Assembly: GCA_001972305.1 (NCBI GenBank)
Contig: BDDD01000891.1
Span: 508,989 to 572,988 of the forward strand
Direction: 5' to 3'
From: Cephalotus follicularis
Lineage: Eukaryota > Streptophyta > Magnoliopsida > Oxalidales > Cephalotaceae
DNA length: 64,000 bases
Shown here in pieces: positions 11,034 through 22,320 of this stretch. The stretch's first letter is position 1. Each line of letters begins with the position of its first letter. The notes beneath the pieces are model-generated. The model was not told where the DNA came from. It did no database searches and saw nothing but the letters and a program-made list of their open reading frames with translations. The position numbers were made by a program, and so were the translations under genes.

Positions 11034-13453
11034 TGTGATGACCCGTCCCTCAAGATAACCACCTCGGACGAATCGCCCGACAGGAAGGAGGAATTTCCCA
11101 TCTCATCTAAGCCAAAACAACGCTACAACTCATGGCAGGGAAGAAACAAAATAGGAAATGGCAAAACTGTAAATAACCCTTACATAAAACCATTCAAAAA
11201 CTCACTGTTTAACTAAAGGGGACACACAACAACCACAACCCCAAACGCACCGTTCCACTAAAGGAACATGCCAGGGGAGGGAGCCAGGGCAGAGAACGTA
11301 ACACTACGTCTTGCCAGGGGTCCCGGGCAGGGGATGCCAACACCACCCAACACAACACGACGTATCACAAGCTAGACCTACACCTCCATCCTAAGACATG
11401 CCTTCCTCGAATGAGCCATCCTCGGGCATGTCCTCATTGGACGACTAACCTCGGGCATGTCCTCCCCGGGCATCTCACCTTCCCGGACATGACCTTCCCG
11501 GGAATGTCCTCCCCGGACAACACGTTCTCCTCGGACAACATGTTCTCCTCGGACAGAGCCCGATGACAAGTGCCAGACCACAACATAAACCAACCCAGCC
11601 CTAACAACCGTAAGGTCAGGACACGAGCCCTGCAGGTTGACCCCCGTCCCGGGGAGATCCCCCGACCTGCCCGACCTCGAGTAACCTTCTCGGTAAACAA
11701 GCAGAAGATCGTAACACAGCGTTTCAAGTAAAAACACGAAATCTCTTCATTAAACACAATAAATCATCTCAAGAATACATCATAATATCATTAAAAAATA
11801 ATATATCAAGTTCACAAGTGTCATCCCCTGCTCGAAGCTGGGGACCCATACAAAAGAATATCATTTCCTCCTCAGGCCAAGGACCATACAACAAAAGAAT
11901 AAAACCCATATGCCCCCATGAATGCATGCAAGGATGAGCCCGTGAAGCCGACAGCTCTGCTCATCCCCTGCAGACTACCTCTTCAACCCAAAAGACTGCC
12001 CTGCCAGCCACAGCAGCTTCCTCTGCAAAACAACTGGGAGGGGATTAGTCCAAATGACTAGTGAGCAAGAACAAGCATTCTCCAGAGCATCCACAACCAT
12101 TGGACGCACAAGGAAACATATATCAGGTCATACCCAACTGGGAGAAACAAGAATATATCAGGGGACAACAAAAGAATGTACAACTCAACCACATGACAAC
12201 ATGTAGCTCCTCGAAGCCTGTCAAGAGAGTCAAAAATCAACAAGTATGAGAATCTAATGGAAGATTATATCATCAACAACAAATAATAACCGTGCCAGGG
12301 ACAACAAATAAGGAAGGGGAAGACAAACACACATCACCACATCCCATGATCTGCCTTCATCCACATGACACCACACACACACCTATCCAGACCTTGCCTG
12401 CTAGAATCTATCCGGACCTTGTCCGCTAGTATCTATCCGGACCTCGTCCGCTAGTATCTATCCGAGCCTCAACTCGCTATCCACCACAGTATCCGTGGTC
12501 TACCGCCATACCAGGCGAAACACACACCTATCCAGGCCTTGCCTGCTATGTCTATCCGGACCTAGTCCACTAGTATCTATCCAAGCCTCAGCTCGCTATC
12601 CTTTATTCGTACAACCAGGGGAAAACCAAGAAAACAAGCCGCACAATTCCGTGCACCCCTCACAACAGAGGAAAACCAAGGTGTAAGGAGAGAATCATCA
12701 ACAAAGATAACAACACATTCGAGGACAAGATACACAATCCTGAGGACCATCCGAGCTCTCAAGCTCACCCCAGATCAAGAACACAAATATAGAGATAACC
12801 GGGATCCAAATCCCCAAGGAAAACATTCAACCAGAGGACAATAACAGGTACACATAAATATCAATAAAAGAAAGAGGAGAATGTCCCACTCACAGAAACA
12901 CCCCACACGCTAACGCCGACCAACCCCGAGGTGCCCCGTCTCAGCAACGGGATAGTCGTCTGTAAAACTAACACGAATCAAACTTGGAAGAAACATCAAA
13001 CTAGGAAGAAACATAAACACATACATAAACATAACATAACCAGCCAAACCAGGCCATCATCCTCTTCCTCGGCCCGAGCACAATGTACCACCATTCCCTT
13101 ACCGAAACCAGAGAAGGTAGGAGCTCACCTCCAAGATTAAAACCAAGACAAATATTTCAATGCTCGGCGAAGAAAGAAGAAGAAGACAAGAGCTTTCCAT
13201 TTCTTTCACTCTCTCTCTCCAAAAAAACCGAACTCACTTACCAAGAAGAACTACCAACTCCAACAACTTCTTATCCCAACACCACCTTGGGAACAACAAG
13301 CTTCCTCAAGAAGCTAACCAAAATACTAATATAAAACTTAAACCATTCTCCACCACATGTTTAAGAACATGCCACCAATCCCACTTAATCCTTCCCATGA
13401 GCCAAACAAGGCCTTAAAATATAATCCTCTAAAAAGAGGTACGGGGTATTACA
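11034..13453 (-). mobile_element. Gyp-1, solo LTR (2420 bp) with TAGAC target duplication
   Basis: Left end TGTGATGACCCGT and right end ACGGGGTATTACA form an imperfect terminal inverted repeat (10 of 13). TAGAC occurs directly outside both ends (11029-11033 and 13454-13458). Removing the insert and one TAGAC rejoins the env-like reading. TGTAATACCCCG termini are common in plant Ty3/gypsy LTRs, so I place it there provisionally and in minus orientation. There is no internal coding region, so it arose by LTR-LTR recombination. It contains GC-rich CTCCCCGGAC-type tracts near 11400-11560 and a 25-bp tandem array. Confidence 0.9.
12383..12602. repeat. 25-bp tandem repeat in Gyp-1
   Basis: Units of CTATCCGGACCTTGTCCGC plus AGTAT-type tails start at 12383, 12408, 12433 and 12458. 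A second block (12528-12602) follows after about 45 bp with three more degenerate units. Each unit contains a short inverted repeat, GGAC...GTCC. Such arrays are typical of U3 regions. Confidence 0.85.
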
Positions 13454-13798
13454 TAGACCCTCTAGAAGGCACATTTAAAATATTGCCTAGGATTTGATCA
13501 TTGAATCTATTGGTAGCTCCATTCACCTTAGTTTTTATCTCAAAAATATCATTGCAACCATCTCCAGCATTACTTAATTTATAATAAAATTCCTTAACAA
13601 CCTCAACATGATAGGGAATATTTATTCGAAAATAGTCATTCTAGCCTCAAACCACTATTCAAACCTAAAAGCATTATCTGTAGTAAACGTAAAATCTATA
13701 ATCCTACCACAGAGTACCTTTCTCATTGCGTTGTTGTCACTTTATCTTGGCGCACCATGTCCTCTACCTCTATGAGATGCGTGCTTTGTCCTCGGCAT
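13454..13798 (-). pseudogene. SIRE-1 env-like gene, N-terminal fragment
   Basis: Starts with ATG at 13798 (MPRTKHAS), a basic start typical of this family, about 520 bp after the pol stop. Readable parts include HVEVVKEFYYKLSNAG and TKVNGATNRFNDQILGNIL. At least one stop and one frameshift break it. It ends at the TAGAC duplication where Gyp-1 entered; the continuation is at 11033-10641. Confidence 0.72.
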
Positions 13799-14319
13799 GA
13801 TTGAGTGATGATTGATTAATGTAAGATATAATCTTAGTGAGAAAAGTGATTTTGAGATGATATTTTTGAAATCCGAGCAAAATAACTCAAGGGTTTTGAG
13901 ATTTCAATGTTGGATTTGAGAGAAAATCAAGAGAAGGAGAGTTAGAGTTTTAACGCAAATATGAGTGAGAGTTGACGAGATCGCGCATAAATATATATAG
14001 TCGATGCTTAGCTGTCAACGACTACAATATTTATGTTGATGTGCATCGAGTACCATTTTGGACAGAGGCTAATGGCGTTAACGCCATTATTGACTCGAAT
14101 ATTTTCGTTAACGCTAATGCATAGCGGTGACGCCAAAATATCAAAATTTAAGCAATTTACTATTTTCGTTGATGCGAAAAACATAAGTGTCAACGAGCTG
14201 GGAATTTCGAGAGCTTCAAACTTCAAAAAAATTTTACCCAAAAATCAATTTGAAAAATCTGTTACAAAACATTTTTTAGCTGTTTTTCAAGGGAAATTTT
14301 CACGAATATCATTTTCAAT
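13799..14319 (-). other. SIRE-1 pol-env spacer with GTYRAC cluster
   Basis: Non-coding stretch between the env-like ATG and the pol stop. Its part at about 14001-14195 holds roughly nine copies of a GTYRAC core, among them an exact GCGTTAACGC (14075-14084), CGTTAACGC and GTCAACG forms. The same motif fills the LTR of this element and the LTRs of other families. It could be an enhancer or promoter for env, by inference. Confidence 0.6.
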
Positions 14320-16285
14320 TTAATTGGGATTACTCATTCCAAATTCTCTTCTCAGTTTGCAAAAATGATTTTTGTTCAGAGGTTTGGTGAAAATGTCAGC
14401 GACTTGGTTTTCTGTATTCACAAATACAAGCTCAATATCACTTTTCTCAATATGATCACGAATGAAATGGTGCCGTGTTTCTATATGCTTAGTTTTTGAA
14501 TGCTGAATGGGATTTTTGGACAAAAATATAGTACTAGTGTTATCACATTTAATTGGTACACTTTTAAAAACAAAACCATAATCTTCCAATTGATTTTTCA
14601 TCCATAAAATATGAGCACAACAACTTCCACCTACTATGCACTCAGCTTCAGTAGTTGATAAAGCTACTGAGTTTTGTTGCTTGCTAAACCATGAAATCAA
14701 CATGTTTCCCAAAAGATGACATGTACCACTAGTACTCTTACGATCATCCTTATAACCACCATAATTAGCATCCGAATATGCAAGAAAATAAAAACATGAA
14801 TCTCTAGAATAAAATAGTCCTAAAGTAGGAGTGTATGCTAAATATTTAAAGATTCTTTTCACAGCATGTAAGTGAGGCTCCTTAGGAGAAGATTGAAATC
14901 TAGCACACAAACATATACTAAACATTATATCAGGCCCACTAGCAGTCAAATATAGCAAAGATCCAATCATACTTCTCTTTTGATCTATAGGTTTACCTTG
15001 TTCATCGTTGTTAAGCTTTGTAGTTGTACTCATTGGAGTCTTTCTTGTTTTTGACTTTTCCATGCCAAACCTCTTTAATAGATCTTGAATATACTTGGCT
15101 TGGTTGATGAAAATTTCTTCTCTTGATTGCTTGATTTGCAGTCTAAGGAAGAAGTTGAGCTCTCCCCGCATGCTCATTTCAAATTCGGCATGCATAATCT
15201 TAGCAAATTCTTGGCACAAATTTTCATTAGTAGCACCAAATATAATGTCATCAACATATATTTGAACAATTAACAAATCATCTTTTTGAGTTTTGGTGAA
15301 AAGAGTAATATCAATGTTTCCTCTTTTAAAACCATTTTCAATAAGAAAAGTACTCAACCTTTCATGCAAAGCTCTTGGAGCTTGCTTCAAATCATATAAA
15401 GCTTTTTCTAATTTGAAAACATGATTCGGAAACTTTGGATTTTCAAAACCAAGATGTTGTTCCAAATACACTTCCTCCTTTATAAAACCGTTTAAAAACA
15501 TACTTTTCACATCCATTTGAAATAATTTAAAATCTTTGAAACATGCAAACGTAAGCAACATGTGAATTGATTCTAATCTAGCTACGGGTGCATATGTATC
15601 ATCATAGTCAATTCCCTCTTCTTGGGAATAACCTTTAAATACTAGCCTAGCTTTATTTCTAACTATAACACCTTGATCATCCATCTTATTTCTATAGACC
15701 CATTTAGCACCTATAACAGGGTGATCAAGTGGTAGTACTACTAATTTCCACACATTGTTTCTTTCAAATTGATTAAGCTCTTCTTGCATAGCAATTATCC
15801 AATTTTCATTATTTTCAGGCTCAATTTGTGATAAAAAAGCAAGATGATTATATACATTTTTAATGGAAGATCTAGTAGATATACCTTTTGAGGGATTACC
15901 TATTAGTGCTTCAATTGGATGCCTCTTCTTCTATTTCCAATTGTCTCCTTGAAGAGATTCTTTAGGATTGACTTGAGGGGGTTCTTCCTCTACGTCTTGT
16001 TGATTCTTTTGAGGATTTTCTTCATGGTTTTGAGAATCTTCTTCCTTCTCTTCAGGTTTTTCTTCATCCAAATTAGCCTATTCAACTTTCTTTTCTAAAA
16101 TATCTACATCATCATCCACACTAACTTCTCTTGGAAGTTTGGGATTGGTCTCATAAAAAACAACATGCATTGACTTTTTAACCACTAAAATTCTTTTATT
16201 AAACTACCTATAACCTTTACTAGTGTTTGAATAACTAAGAAAAATACCTTTATCAACTTTGGCATCAAACTTACCAAGGTTATCC
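14320..16285 (-). pseudogene. SIRE-1 pol, reverse transcriptase and RNase H
   Basis: From 15789 to 14320 a 489-codon frame is open. It has VIGAKWVYRNKMDDQG, ARLVFKGYSQEEGIDYD, FQMDVKSMFLNGFIKEEVY, the YVDD active site (15247-15258), and RNase H blocks AYSDANYGGYKDDRKSTSG, VALSTTEAE and KHIETRHHFIRDHI, ending in the ADIFTKPLNK block. Upstream, 15790-16285 is the acidic integrase-RT linker with two point stops, where DKGIFLSYSNTSKGYR and HVVFYETNP can be read. LYDLKQAPRALHERL and FFLRLQI deviate from the usual YGLKQAPRAW and FFLGLQI. The long open frame suggests RT decayed less than gag. Confidence 0.9.
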
Positions 16286-16499
16286 TTATTGTTATTTGTT
16301 TAGCATAAAAATGTGTGATTTTTAATGATATATTTGTTATATTTTTATGCTTGGAATAGACTACTTTGGTTCTGTTTTAATGATTTTCAGGTACAAGTGT
16401 TTAATCACCAAAGTGCAAGAATACTACCCAAAAGTGTGCAAAATTGGAGTTAAAAGTGTAAAGATTGAAGAAATGCCAAATTCTGCAGAAAACAGGGCA

Positions 16500-16895
16500 A
16501 AGAAGTCGATGTCATTCAAGAAGAAGTCGACTCCTTTTCTGGGTTACATCAAAAGCATCGATGTCTTTCATGTAAGACGATGTCTTTTCTGGGTTTAACT
16601 AATCACGTCGACGTCTTTCCAGATGAAGTCGACGTCTTTTCTGGGCAACACAACAATCTTCAAGGAGCTATGAAAAAGAAGTCGATGTCTTTCCAAAAGG
16701 AGTCGATGCCTTTCATGCAGATCGATGTCTTTCACACAAAACATCGATGTCTTTATGCCAAATTGTCCTGTAACTTTTGACCAAAAGACGTCGACGCCTT
16801 TAAAGAAGAAGTCGACGCCTTTCTCTCGCATCTCAGCAAAGTCGCGATTTTTACACAAAGAAGTCGACTCCTTTCCAAAGAAGTCGACGCTTTCC
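16500..16895 (+). repeat. GTCGAYGTCTTTC array in LTR-X
   Basis: About fifteen degenerate units such as AGTCGATGTCTTTC, GTCGACGTCTTTCC and AGTCGACGCCTTTC, spaced irregularly by 15 to 45 bp. The core is GTCGAY followed by a pyrimidine tail. It lies 80 to 480 bp upstream of the TATA box, the place of a U3 enhancer. Confidence 0.82.
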
Positions 16896-16979
16896 TCTGC
16901 AGCAGAAATAGAAAGTTCAGATTTTTGCCATATTTTGTAACTAGGATTACTTTTATTCCGTTTTTGATCAACTTAGTAG

Positions 16980-16987
16980 TATATAAA
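16980..16987 (+). promoter_or_regulatory. Candidate TATA box of LTR-X
   Basis: TATATAAA lies downstream of the motif array and 630 bp before the 3' end. A plus-strand promoter would fit an LTR in plus orientation. No start-site evidence is available. Confidence 0.5.
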
Positions 16988-17614
16988 CAATGTTAGCCGG
17001 CCAAAAACAGTAGATTAGATCAGAGAGAGGGTGGTAGAAACCCTAATCCTTCTTTTCTCCTTAGTTTAGTTTTTATTATGTTTAGTAGCTAGTTTTTCAA
17101 GGTTTTGGGTTAGAACAAAGCCTAGATTGTTATTGTTGTCTTGTCTGATTAAAATCCACACTTCGTATAGACCTAGCATGACTACTCATACGTCTTGTCA
17201 GCAACGCCACACTCCGTATCGACCTAGCTGCCGTTGTTTACCAATGTATGATCATTCAACTACATGGAATTGTTCAATACAATCTACGGTGAGTTTCTAT
17301 ACCCTAAACCACTTTTTAAATATATTTCCTCTTAGTTTTTATTTATTGCTTTAATTAGTTTTAATTTGCACGTGTTATTTTCGATTATTTTATTTTAGTC
17401 TGTTATTTTATTTAATTTATTTCTTGCATGTTTTTAATTATTTTATTATTTTTGCATAATTAGGAGTAGTTTTTAATAGTTTATCTCAAAATCGGTATAC
17501 TTCACCTAGGTTGGATAAATTACAACTAGTTTACGTTTCCCTGCGTTCGACCCGTTACTGCATGATCCGTGCACTTGAGGCTATAAATTTTAAAACATTC
17601 TTTTTACGTGAACA

Positions 17615-18797
17615 TTATTGTGGATGAAAATTTGCATCTAAATGCATTGAAGTAACCAATGTTAGGCTTTCTCCCTCTCCATAATTCATATGGATCCTTT
17701 TTGAGAATATGCCTTATTAATGCACGATTTAAAATATAGCAAGAGGTATTCACGGCTTCGGCCCAAAAATCTTTTGGTAAATCGTTTTCACAAAGTATTG
17801 TTCTAGCCATTTCTTCTAAAGTACGTTTTTTTCCTTTCAACAACCCTATTTTGTTGAGGAGTTCTAGGAGTTGAAAAATTATGGCTAAAACCATTTTCTT
17901 CACAAAATTTTTCAAACAAATGATTTTCAAATTCCTTTCCATGATCACTTCTAATGTTAACAATATAAGAGTTTTTCTCATTTTGAACCTTTTTACAGAA
18001 AATTGAAAATTCATGGAAGGCTTCCTTTTTATAGGAAAGAAAAATAGTACATGTATACATAGAGTAATCATTAACAATGACTATGGCATAAGATTTACCA
18101 CAAATATTTCTAGTTCTAGTTGGTCCAAATAAATCTATATGCAATAGTTGAAGTGGTATAGTTGTGGAGACAACATTTTTACTTTTAAAGCTTGATCTAG
18201 TTCGCTTCCCTTTTTGACAGGCATCACAAAATTGATCTTTTGGAAATCTTATTTTTGGAAGTCCTTTAACTAAGTCATGCTTAAGAATTTTTGAGAGAGT
18301 TGTCATGTTAACATGACCAAGTCTCGTATGCCACAACCAACTATCTTCACTGTTTATAGACATAAGGCATTTCACATTTTGAGTTTGTAAATCCAATAAA
18401 TCAACTATATAAACATTGCCTTGTCTATAACCAGTGAACCTAGTTTGATCGTTCTTAATGTCTACTACCTTGCAATGAGATTTTTCAAAAACAACTCTAT
18501 AACCCTTGTCACATAATTGACTAATGCTCAAGATGTTATGTTTGAGTCCATTAACATATAATACATTATTTATTTGGGTAGAATCATTACATATGGAGCT
18601 AATTCCTTCAATTTTTCCTTTTTCATTATATCCAAAGGTAACTTCTCCTCCATTCTTTGGCTTTAATGTGATAAATTAGTATTTATCACCGGTCATGTGC
18701 TTTGAGCATCCACTATCCAAGTACCATTGAGTTTTTGTGGATTTGGCCTTCAAGCACACATACACCAAGAGAAAATTCAAATTCTATTATTTGGTGC
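17615..18797 (-). pseudogene. SIRE-1 pol, protease and integrase
   Basis: The protease motif WYLDSGCSKHMTGD is read near 18715-18680, with a TAA just after it. The integrase has the His-Cys site (LWHTRLGHVNMTTL and FCDACQKGKRTRSS), the catalytic HIDLFGPTRT and IRSDHGKEFEN, and HNFSTPRTPQQNRVVERK. A frameshift near 17840 moves the rest to another frame (ARTILCENDLPKDFWAEAV, PYELWRGRKPNIGYFNAF). LTR-X interrupts it at 17614. Integrase would join element DNA to the host; this copy cannot make it intact. Confidence 0.9.
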
Positions 18798-20393
18798 TCA
18801 AATGAACATGGGTCCTTGAACGTTAGTCACAATGGTTCCTTTTGGAACCCAAATCTTCCTAGTTTTAACATGTCCAATTTTATTTTTTTGTAAATAAGAT
18901 ATAGAGATATGTCCTTGCTTGCCACAGTAATTACATGAGGATTTAGGCTCATTCCTCTTAACAAAGAAATTGTTAAAGTGTTTGAAATGGTTCATTTCAT
19001 CATAGCCCAACCCGGCCTTATCAAACACACATCTTTGAATTCTTAGTAGTTTATCCAATTTATCACTACTATTGGAGAATTTCAAAAAAGTCTTTTTCAA
19101 GGAATAAATTTCCAATTTTAGTGATTCATTTTCATTTTCTAGGGAATTAGCCATTTCCTTATCTTTTTCCAATTCAAGTACATTAGTCTTTAATTCGTCT
19201 ATCTTGCAAGTGAGAGCATTGTTCAATTTCTTTAGAGAGGAATGTTTTAAGCTCAAAATTTTAGAGTATTCAACTAGTTCATCATAGGCATCTTATAGTT
19301 CATCAAAAGAGAAAGAAGTAGAAAGGTGTACCTCATTTTCTTCTTCATTCTCAATTTCCATAAAGGCAATATTTGCAACCTCTCCATCACTCTTTTCATC
19401 AGAGCTCGAATCGTCACCGTTACTCCATGTAGCCATCATTGCTTTCTTCTTATTAGAATGCTCTTTGTTCTTCATCAGCTTGGGACAATCACTCTTGTAG
19501 TGTCTCGGTTTGTTTCACTCATAGTAAATCACTTTTTCTTTCTTGCTTGATTCTCCCTTTTTAATATGCTTCTTGAAAGGCCTCTTTCCTTGTTGTCTCT
19601 TGTTGGAGAGAAACTTCTTGCACTTTCTTGTGATTAGGGCCATCTCTTCATCTTCATCACTCACATCTTCATTCTCCTCTTTTGAGGCTCTAAATGCAAT
19701 AGTTTTCTTCTTTTTGGTCTCCTCACTTTCATGGTTCTTCATTGCGGTCTCGTGTGTCATCAAAGACCCAAGGAGCTGCTCATGTGGGAGAGTTGTGAGG
19801 TCCTTAGCTTCCTCAATCCCCGTCACCTTTGGTGTTCAGCTCTTTGGCAAACATCTCAAAATCTTCCTAACAAGTTCTTGGTTAGGATAGTATTTTTCAA
19901 GATTTTTAAGAGAATTAATGATAGTAGTAAAATGAGTAAACATATCACTAATACTCTCATCATTATGCTTCATAAACAGTTCATATTGATGTACAAGCAT
20001 GCTTATTTTTGACTCCTTAACTTGGTTGGTACCTTCATAGGTAACCGCCAATAAGTTCCACATTTCTTTTACAGAGTCACATGAGGATATATGAATGAAT
20101 TCAATCGTATTAACAACACAAAACAGAACATGTTTGGCCTTTCAATTGAGTTGAAGCAATTTGAGATCATTTTCATCAAACTCATTTTCTTATTCAAGGG
20201 TAACCACCCCTTCTACAGTTTTAGTGGGAACTTTGGGACCATTAACTATAATGTTCCATAATTGGTAGTCTAGTGATTGAATGAACAAAGTCATTTTGGT
20301 TTTCCAAAAGCTATAATTGTTCCTATCAAACTAGGGAGGTCTAGTTATTGAAGAACTTTCAACCCCCATGTTGATATTCGTTAAGGTTTCCAT
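18798..20393 (-). pseudogene. SIRE-1 gag with two zinc-knuckle regions
   Basis: ATG at 20393 (METLTNINMGVESSS) lies 44 bases after the primer site. The N-terminal part reads SFWKTKMTLFIQSLDYQLW, then MWNLLAVTYEGTNQVKESK and ELFMKHNDESISDMFTHF. A first knuckle near 19520-19485 reads ECKXXGHYKSDCPKLMK with its first Cys position changed. After an acidic stretch (SSSDEKSDGE) comes a long coiled-coil-like segment (19256-19060, KKLNNALTCKIDELK and LENENESLKLEIYSLKK), then a second knuckle, CNYCGKQGHISISYL, with the last Cys lost. A coiled coil plus two knuckles is usual for Sirevirus gag. Several stops and frameshifts are present. Confidence 0.87.
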
Positions 20394-20436
20394 GGATCTT
20401 TATATCTTTAACAATTAAGGATAATAAGATAACCTC

Positions 20437-20448
20437 GCTCTGATACCA
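20437..20448 (-). promoter_or_regulatory. SIRE-1 primer-binding site
   Basis: Minus-strand TGGTATCAGAGC, complementary to initiator Met-tRNA, two bases from the LTR end at 20451. Confidence 0.9.
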
Positions 20449-20450
20449 AT

Positions 20451-21688
20451 TGAAGGTCCATTAGGGCAACCCAAGAGGGGGGGAGAGCGGTGGCTCTGTG
20501 AATTGGGTTCTTAGAAAAAATTAAAACTTTTTTGAATTAGGCACAACAACTAACAATGCAATTTAATAAATCACAAACAATTGAATAAACACAATGTGCA
20601 GTAAATAAGAGGGTGGGGTTAGAAGATATTGCAAACACGATTTAGAGTGGTTCGGCCAAACTCTTGCCTACGTCCACTTTTCTCAAGGTCCTCCTTGAGT
20701 TTCCACTAGATTACTTCTAGTACACTTGATTTGGGTTCCGAGTGCAAATTAAACACCTTAAAAATTCAGTGATTGACCTCAATCACTAGTAAGTAATTCT
20801 ACCTAATATTCTTACTTTCCCACTCTAGGGTATGACCAACCCTATACAATTTTACTTAATAAATTGAGAAAGAGTTTATAATTACAAAGGATAACCTCTA
20901 CAAGGTTTGATTTTTACAAATTGCAATTCACAAAATACAGCTCTATAAAGTTTGAAAATAAAAACAAAGCTTTTTGAAATATTGAGTATGAAAGATTGAA
21001 TTCTTGTGTATTTGAGAGTATTTTTTTTTTTTTTGCTTTTTCCAAAAGATCTTTTTCAGCTTCAAATGGGTCTTCTATTTACACTTGAAGCCTTAATTTT
21101 CCAGTTGCAAAAAGTTGTAGGCAGTATAGGCATGATTTGCTTTCTGGAGCGTGCTCAAAACTAGCCGTTATGTGTGTCTGAATTGTTTAGGCATCAACGA
21201 TTACGAATGGCATTGACGATCATGTTCTGCACGTTAACTTCATGCGTTCTTCGCTTTAGCACGTTTTGCTTCTGTCCAATTTTTGAGTCATTAGTGTTGA
21301 CGATTACGAATGGCGTTGACGCCAATGTCCTTGGTATTGACACCTTTCTTGTTCCACGTTAACCACTATAGCTTCTGTTTGAGTTGAGCAACTTTTGGCG
21401 TTGAAGACTTAAGGATGGCATTGACACAAATATGTTCAATTTTCAGCACGTTAACGTAAAATATCATGGCGTTGACAAAAATCATCCTGAAGCCCAGAAT
21501 TCAAGCGCAAGCCTAGCGCGTTAACTCCAATAATATTGACGTTGATGCCAATAGTCCCGATATGTATAATTTGGCCTGTTTTAACTGCAACTTGACTTGT
21601 TTGATTTATTTAATTAATCCTTCACATAAATAAACAAGTTTGGTGCTTTGTTATCATCAAAACCATGATTGTAACACAAGTGTCAACA
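20451..21688 (-). repeat. SIRE-1 5' LTR (1238 bp)
   Basis: Plus-strand ends are TGAAGGTCC and TGTCAACA. The right border is where LTR-E sequence starts (21689). It contains GAGTGGTTCGGCCAAACTC (20645-20663), also found in the LTR at the right edge of the window, a T14 run (21021-21034), and a GTYRAC cluster (21185-21560). No second LTR is in the window, so the outer border rests on the LTR-E junction. Confidence 0.8.
21185..21560. repeat. GCGTYRACGC cluster in SIRE-1 LTR
   Basis: About twelve units, among them an exact GCGTTGACGC (21313-21322) and variants GCATTGACGA, GTGTTGACGA, CACGTTAACG and GCGCGTTAAC. ACGATTACGAATGGC followed by RTTGACG appears twice (near 21187 and 21299), so part of it is a direct repeat of about 110 bp period. 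On the element strand it lies in the first half of the LTR, where U3 is expected. Confidence 0.8.
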
Positions 21689-22168
21689 ATATGTTATCCC
21701 AAATTTTCATTGAATTGGTTTAATTTTATATTATCTGAATACACATATGGCGCCCTGTAGCTCAAAGGGTTGGATGTCGTGTCAGACAGGTTATGAAAAT
21801 GACTACCTTACTCCCTTTTGATAAAATGTTCCAAGTCGTAGGTTCACTTTCTTAGGGCAATTGTTGAGTCGGATAGACTTGCCGTGTTGTGCTTGCTCCC
21901 AAGTTCAATGGAGGGTGGATTATCTCATTGTCACTCAGGGTTCACCCCTAAACCTAATACGGGGTGCATGCTTGGAGCATGTTCACTGAACTGACCTACC
22001 ATAGGAATCCTATTTGGATAGTTACTTATCTGTGTCAATAGTGATTCCTATATGTGTCGGTAGTGTATAGTCACTAGGTGACTAGTAGGCCATACGTAAC
22101 CTGCGCAGTTCCTTAGACCTGAGCGGCCGACATGCATTGTGTAATAACTGCCTTGCTTTGATTTTCGT
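21689..22168 (+). repeat. LTR-E, left part
   Basis: Related along its length to the plus-strand solo C-type LTR (28405-28875): shared blocks include GAATACACATAT, GCGCCCTGT, TTAGGGCAATTG, GACTTGCCGTGTT and TTAGACCTGAGCGGC. It breaks at the CACTA-1 insertion (CGT at 22166-22168) and continues at 54703. Its left side is displaced by SIRE-1. Confidence 0.85.
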
Positions 22169-22320
22169 CACTATAAGAAAAATAGGCAACGACGAGGGCG
22201 AAAGGCGAGGGCAACGACGAGGGCTCTTAATGCCCTCTCCGTTGACCCATTTTCTTTTCTTTCTTTTTTTAAAAAACCATATGGCGAGGGAAAATAATGT
22301 CCTCGCCATGCCCTCACCCC
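22169..22320. repeat. CACTA-1 left terminal and subterminal repeats
   Basis: After the terminal inverted repeat come GACGAGGGCG, GGCGAGGGCA, GACGAGGGC, TGCCCTCTCC, GGCGAGGGA and CCTCGCCATGCCCTC, in both orientations. In En/Spm such subterminal motifs bind the TNPA protein; the role here is by analogy. Confidence 0.9.

Larger units (their letters stand above)
16290..17614 (+). mobile_element. LTR-X, probable solo LTR inside SIRE-1 pol
   Basis: The SIRE-1 reading breaks at 16290 (after DNLGKF, read upward) and resumes at about 17615 (NIGYFNAF). The insert starts TGTTATTTG and ends GTGAACA. The flanks share TTATTGT (16286-16292 and 17615-17621), of which 4 to 7 bases may be the target duplication depending on where the ends are drawn. 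It holds a CGAYGTCTTTC array (16500-16900), a TATA box, and a transcript-like part with CCCTAATCC and CTCCTTAGTTTAG. No coding frame is present. Its family is unknown; TG...CA ends suggest an LTR. Confidence 0.72.
10641..21688 (-). mobile_element. SIRE-1, Sirevirus-type copia element with env-like gene (3' end missing)
   Basis: Minus-strand order: 5' LTR (20451-21688), primer site, gag with two zinc knuckles, protease, integrase, RT-RNase H, then a separate env-like gene downstream of pol. This order with a 3' env-like gene is the hallmark of Sirevirus copia elements. The 3' LTR is not in the window, because a B-type LTR carrying Copia-A cuts env at 10640. Two solo LTRs interrupt it (11034-13453 and about 16290-17614). 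Many stops and frameshifts show it is old. Confidence 0.9.

Noticed and set aside
13083-13417. Overlapping 83- and 85-codon plus-strand frames in Gyp-1
   Set aside because: They lie in the purine- and pyrimidine-biased end of a solo LTR, in two competing frames, and show no domain.
16500-16895. Repeat-spacer pattern that could look like a CRISPR array
   Set aside because: Units are degenerate, spacing is irregular, the setting is a plant retroelement and there are no cas genes.
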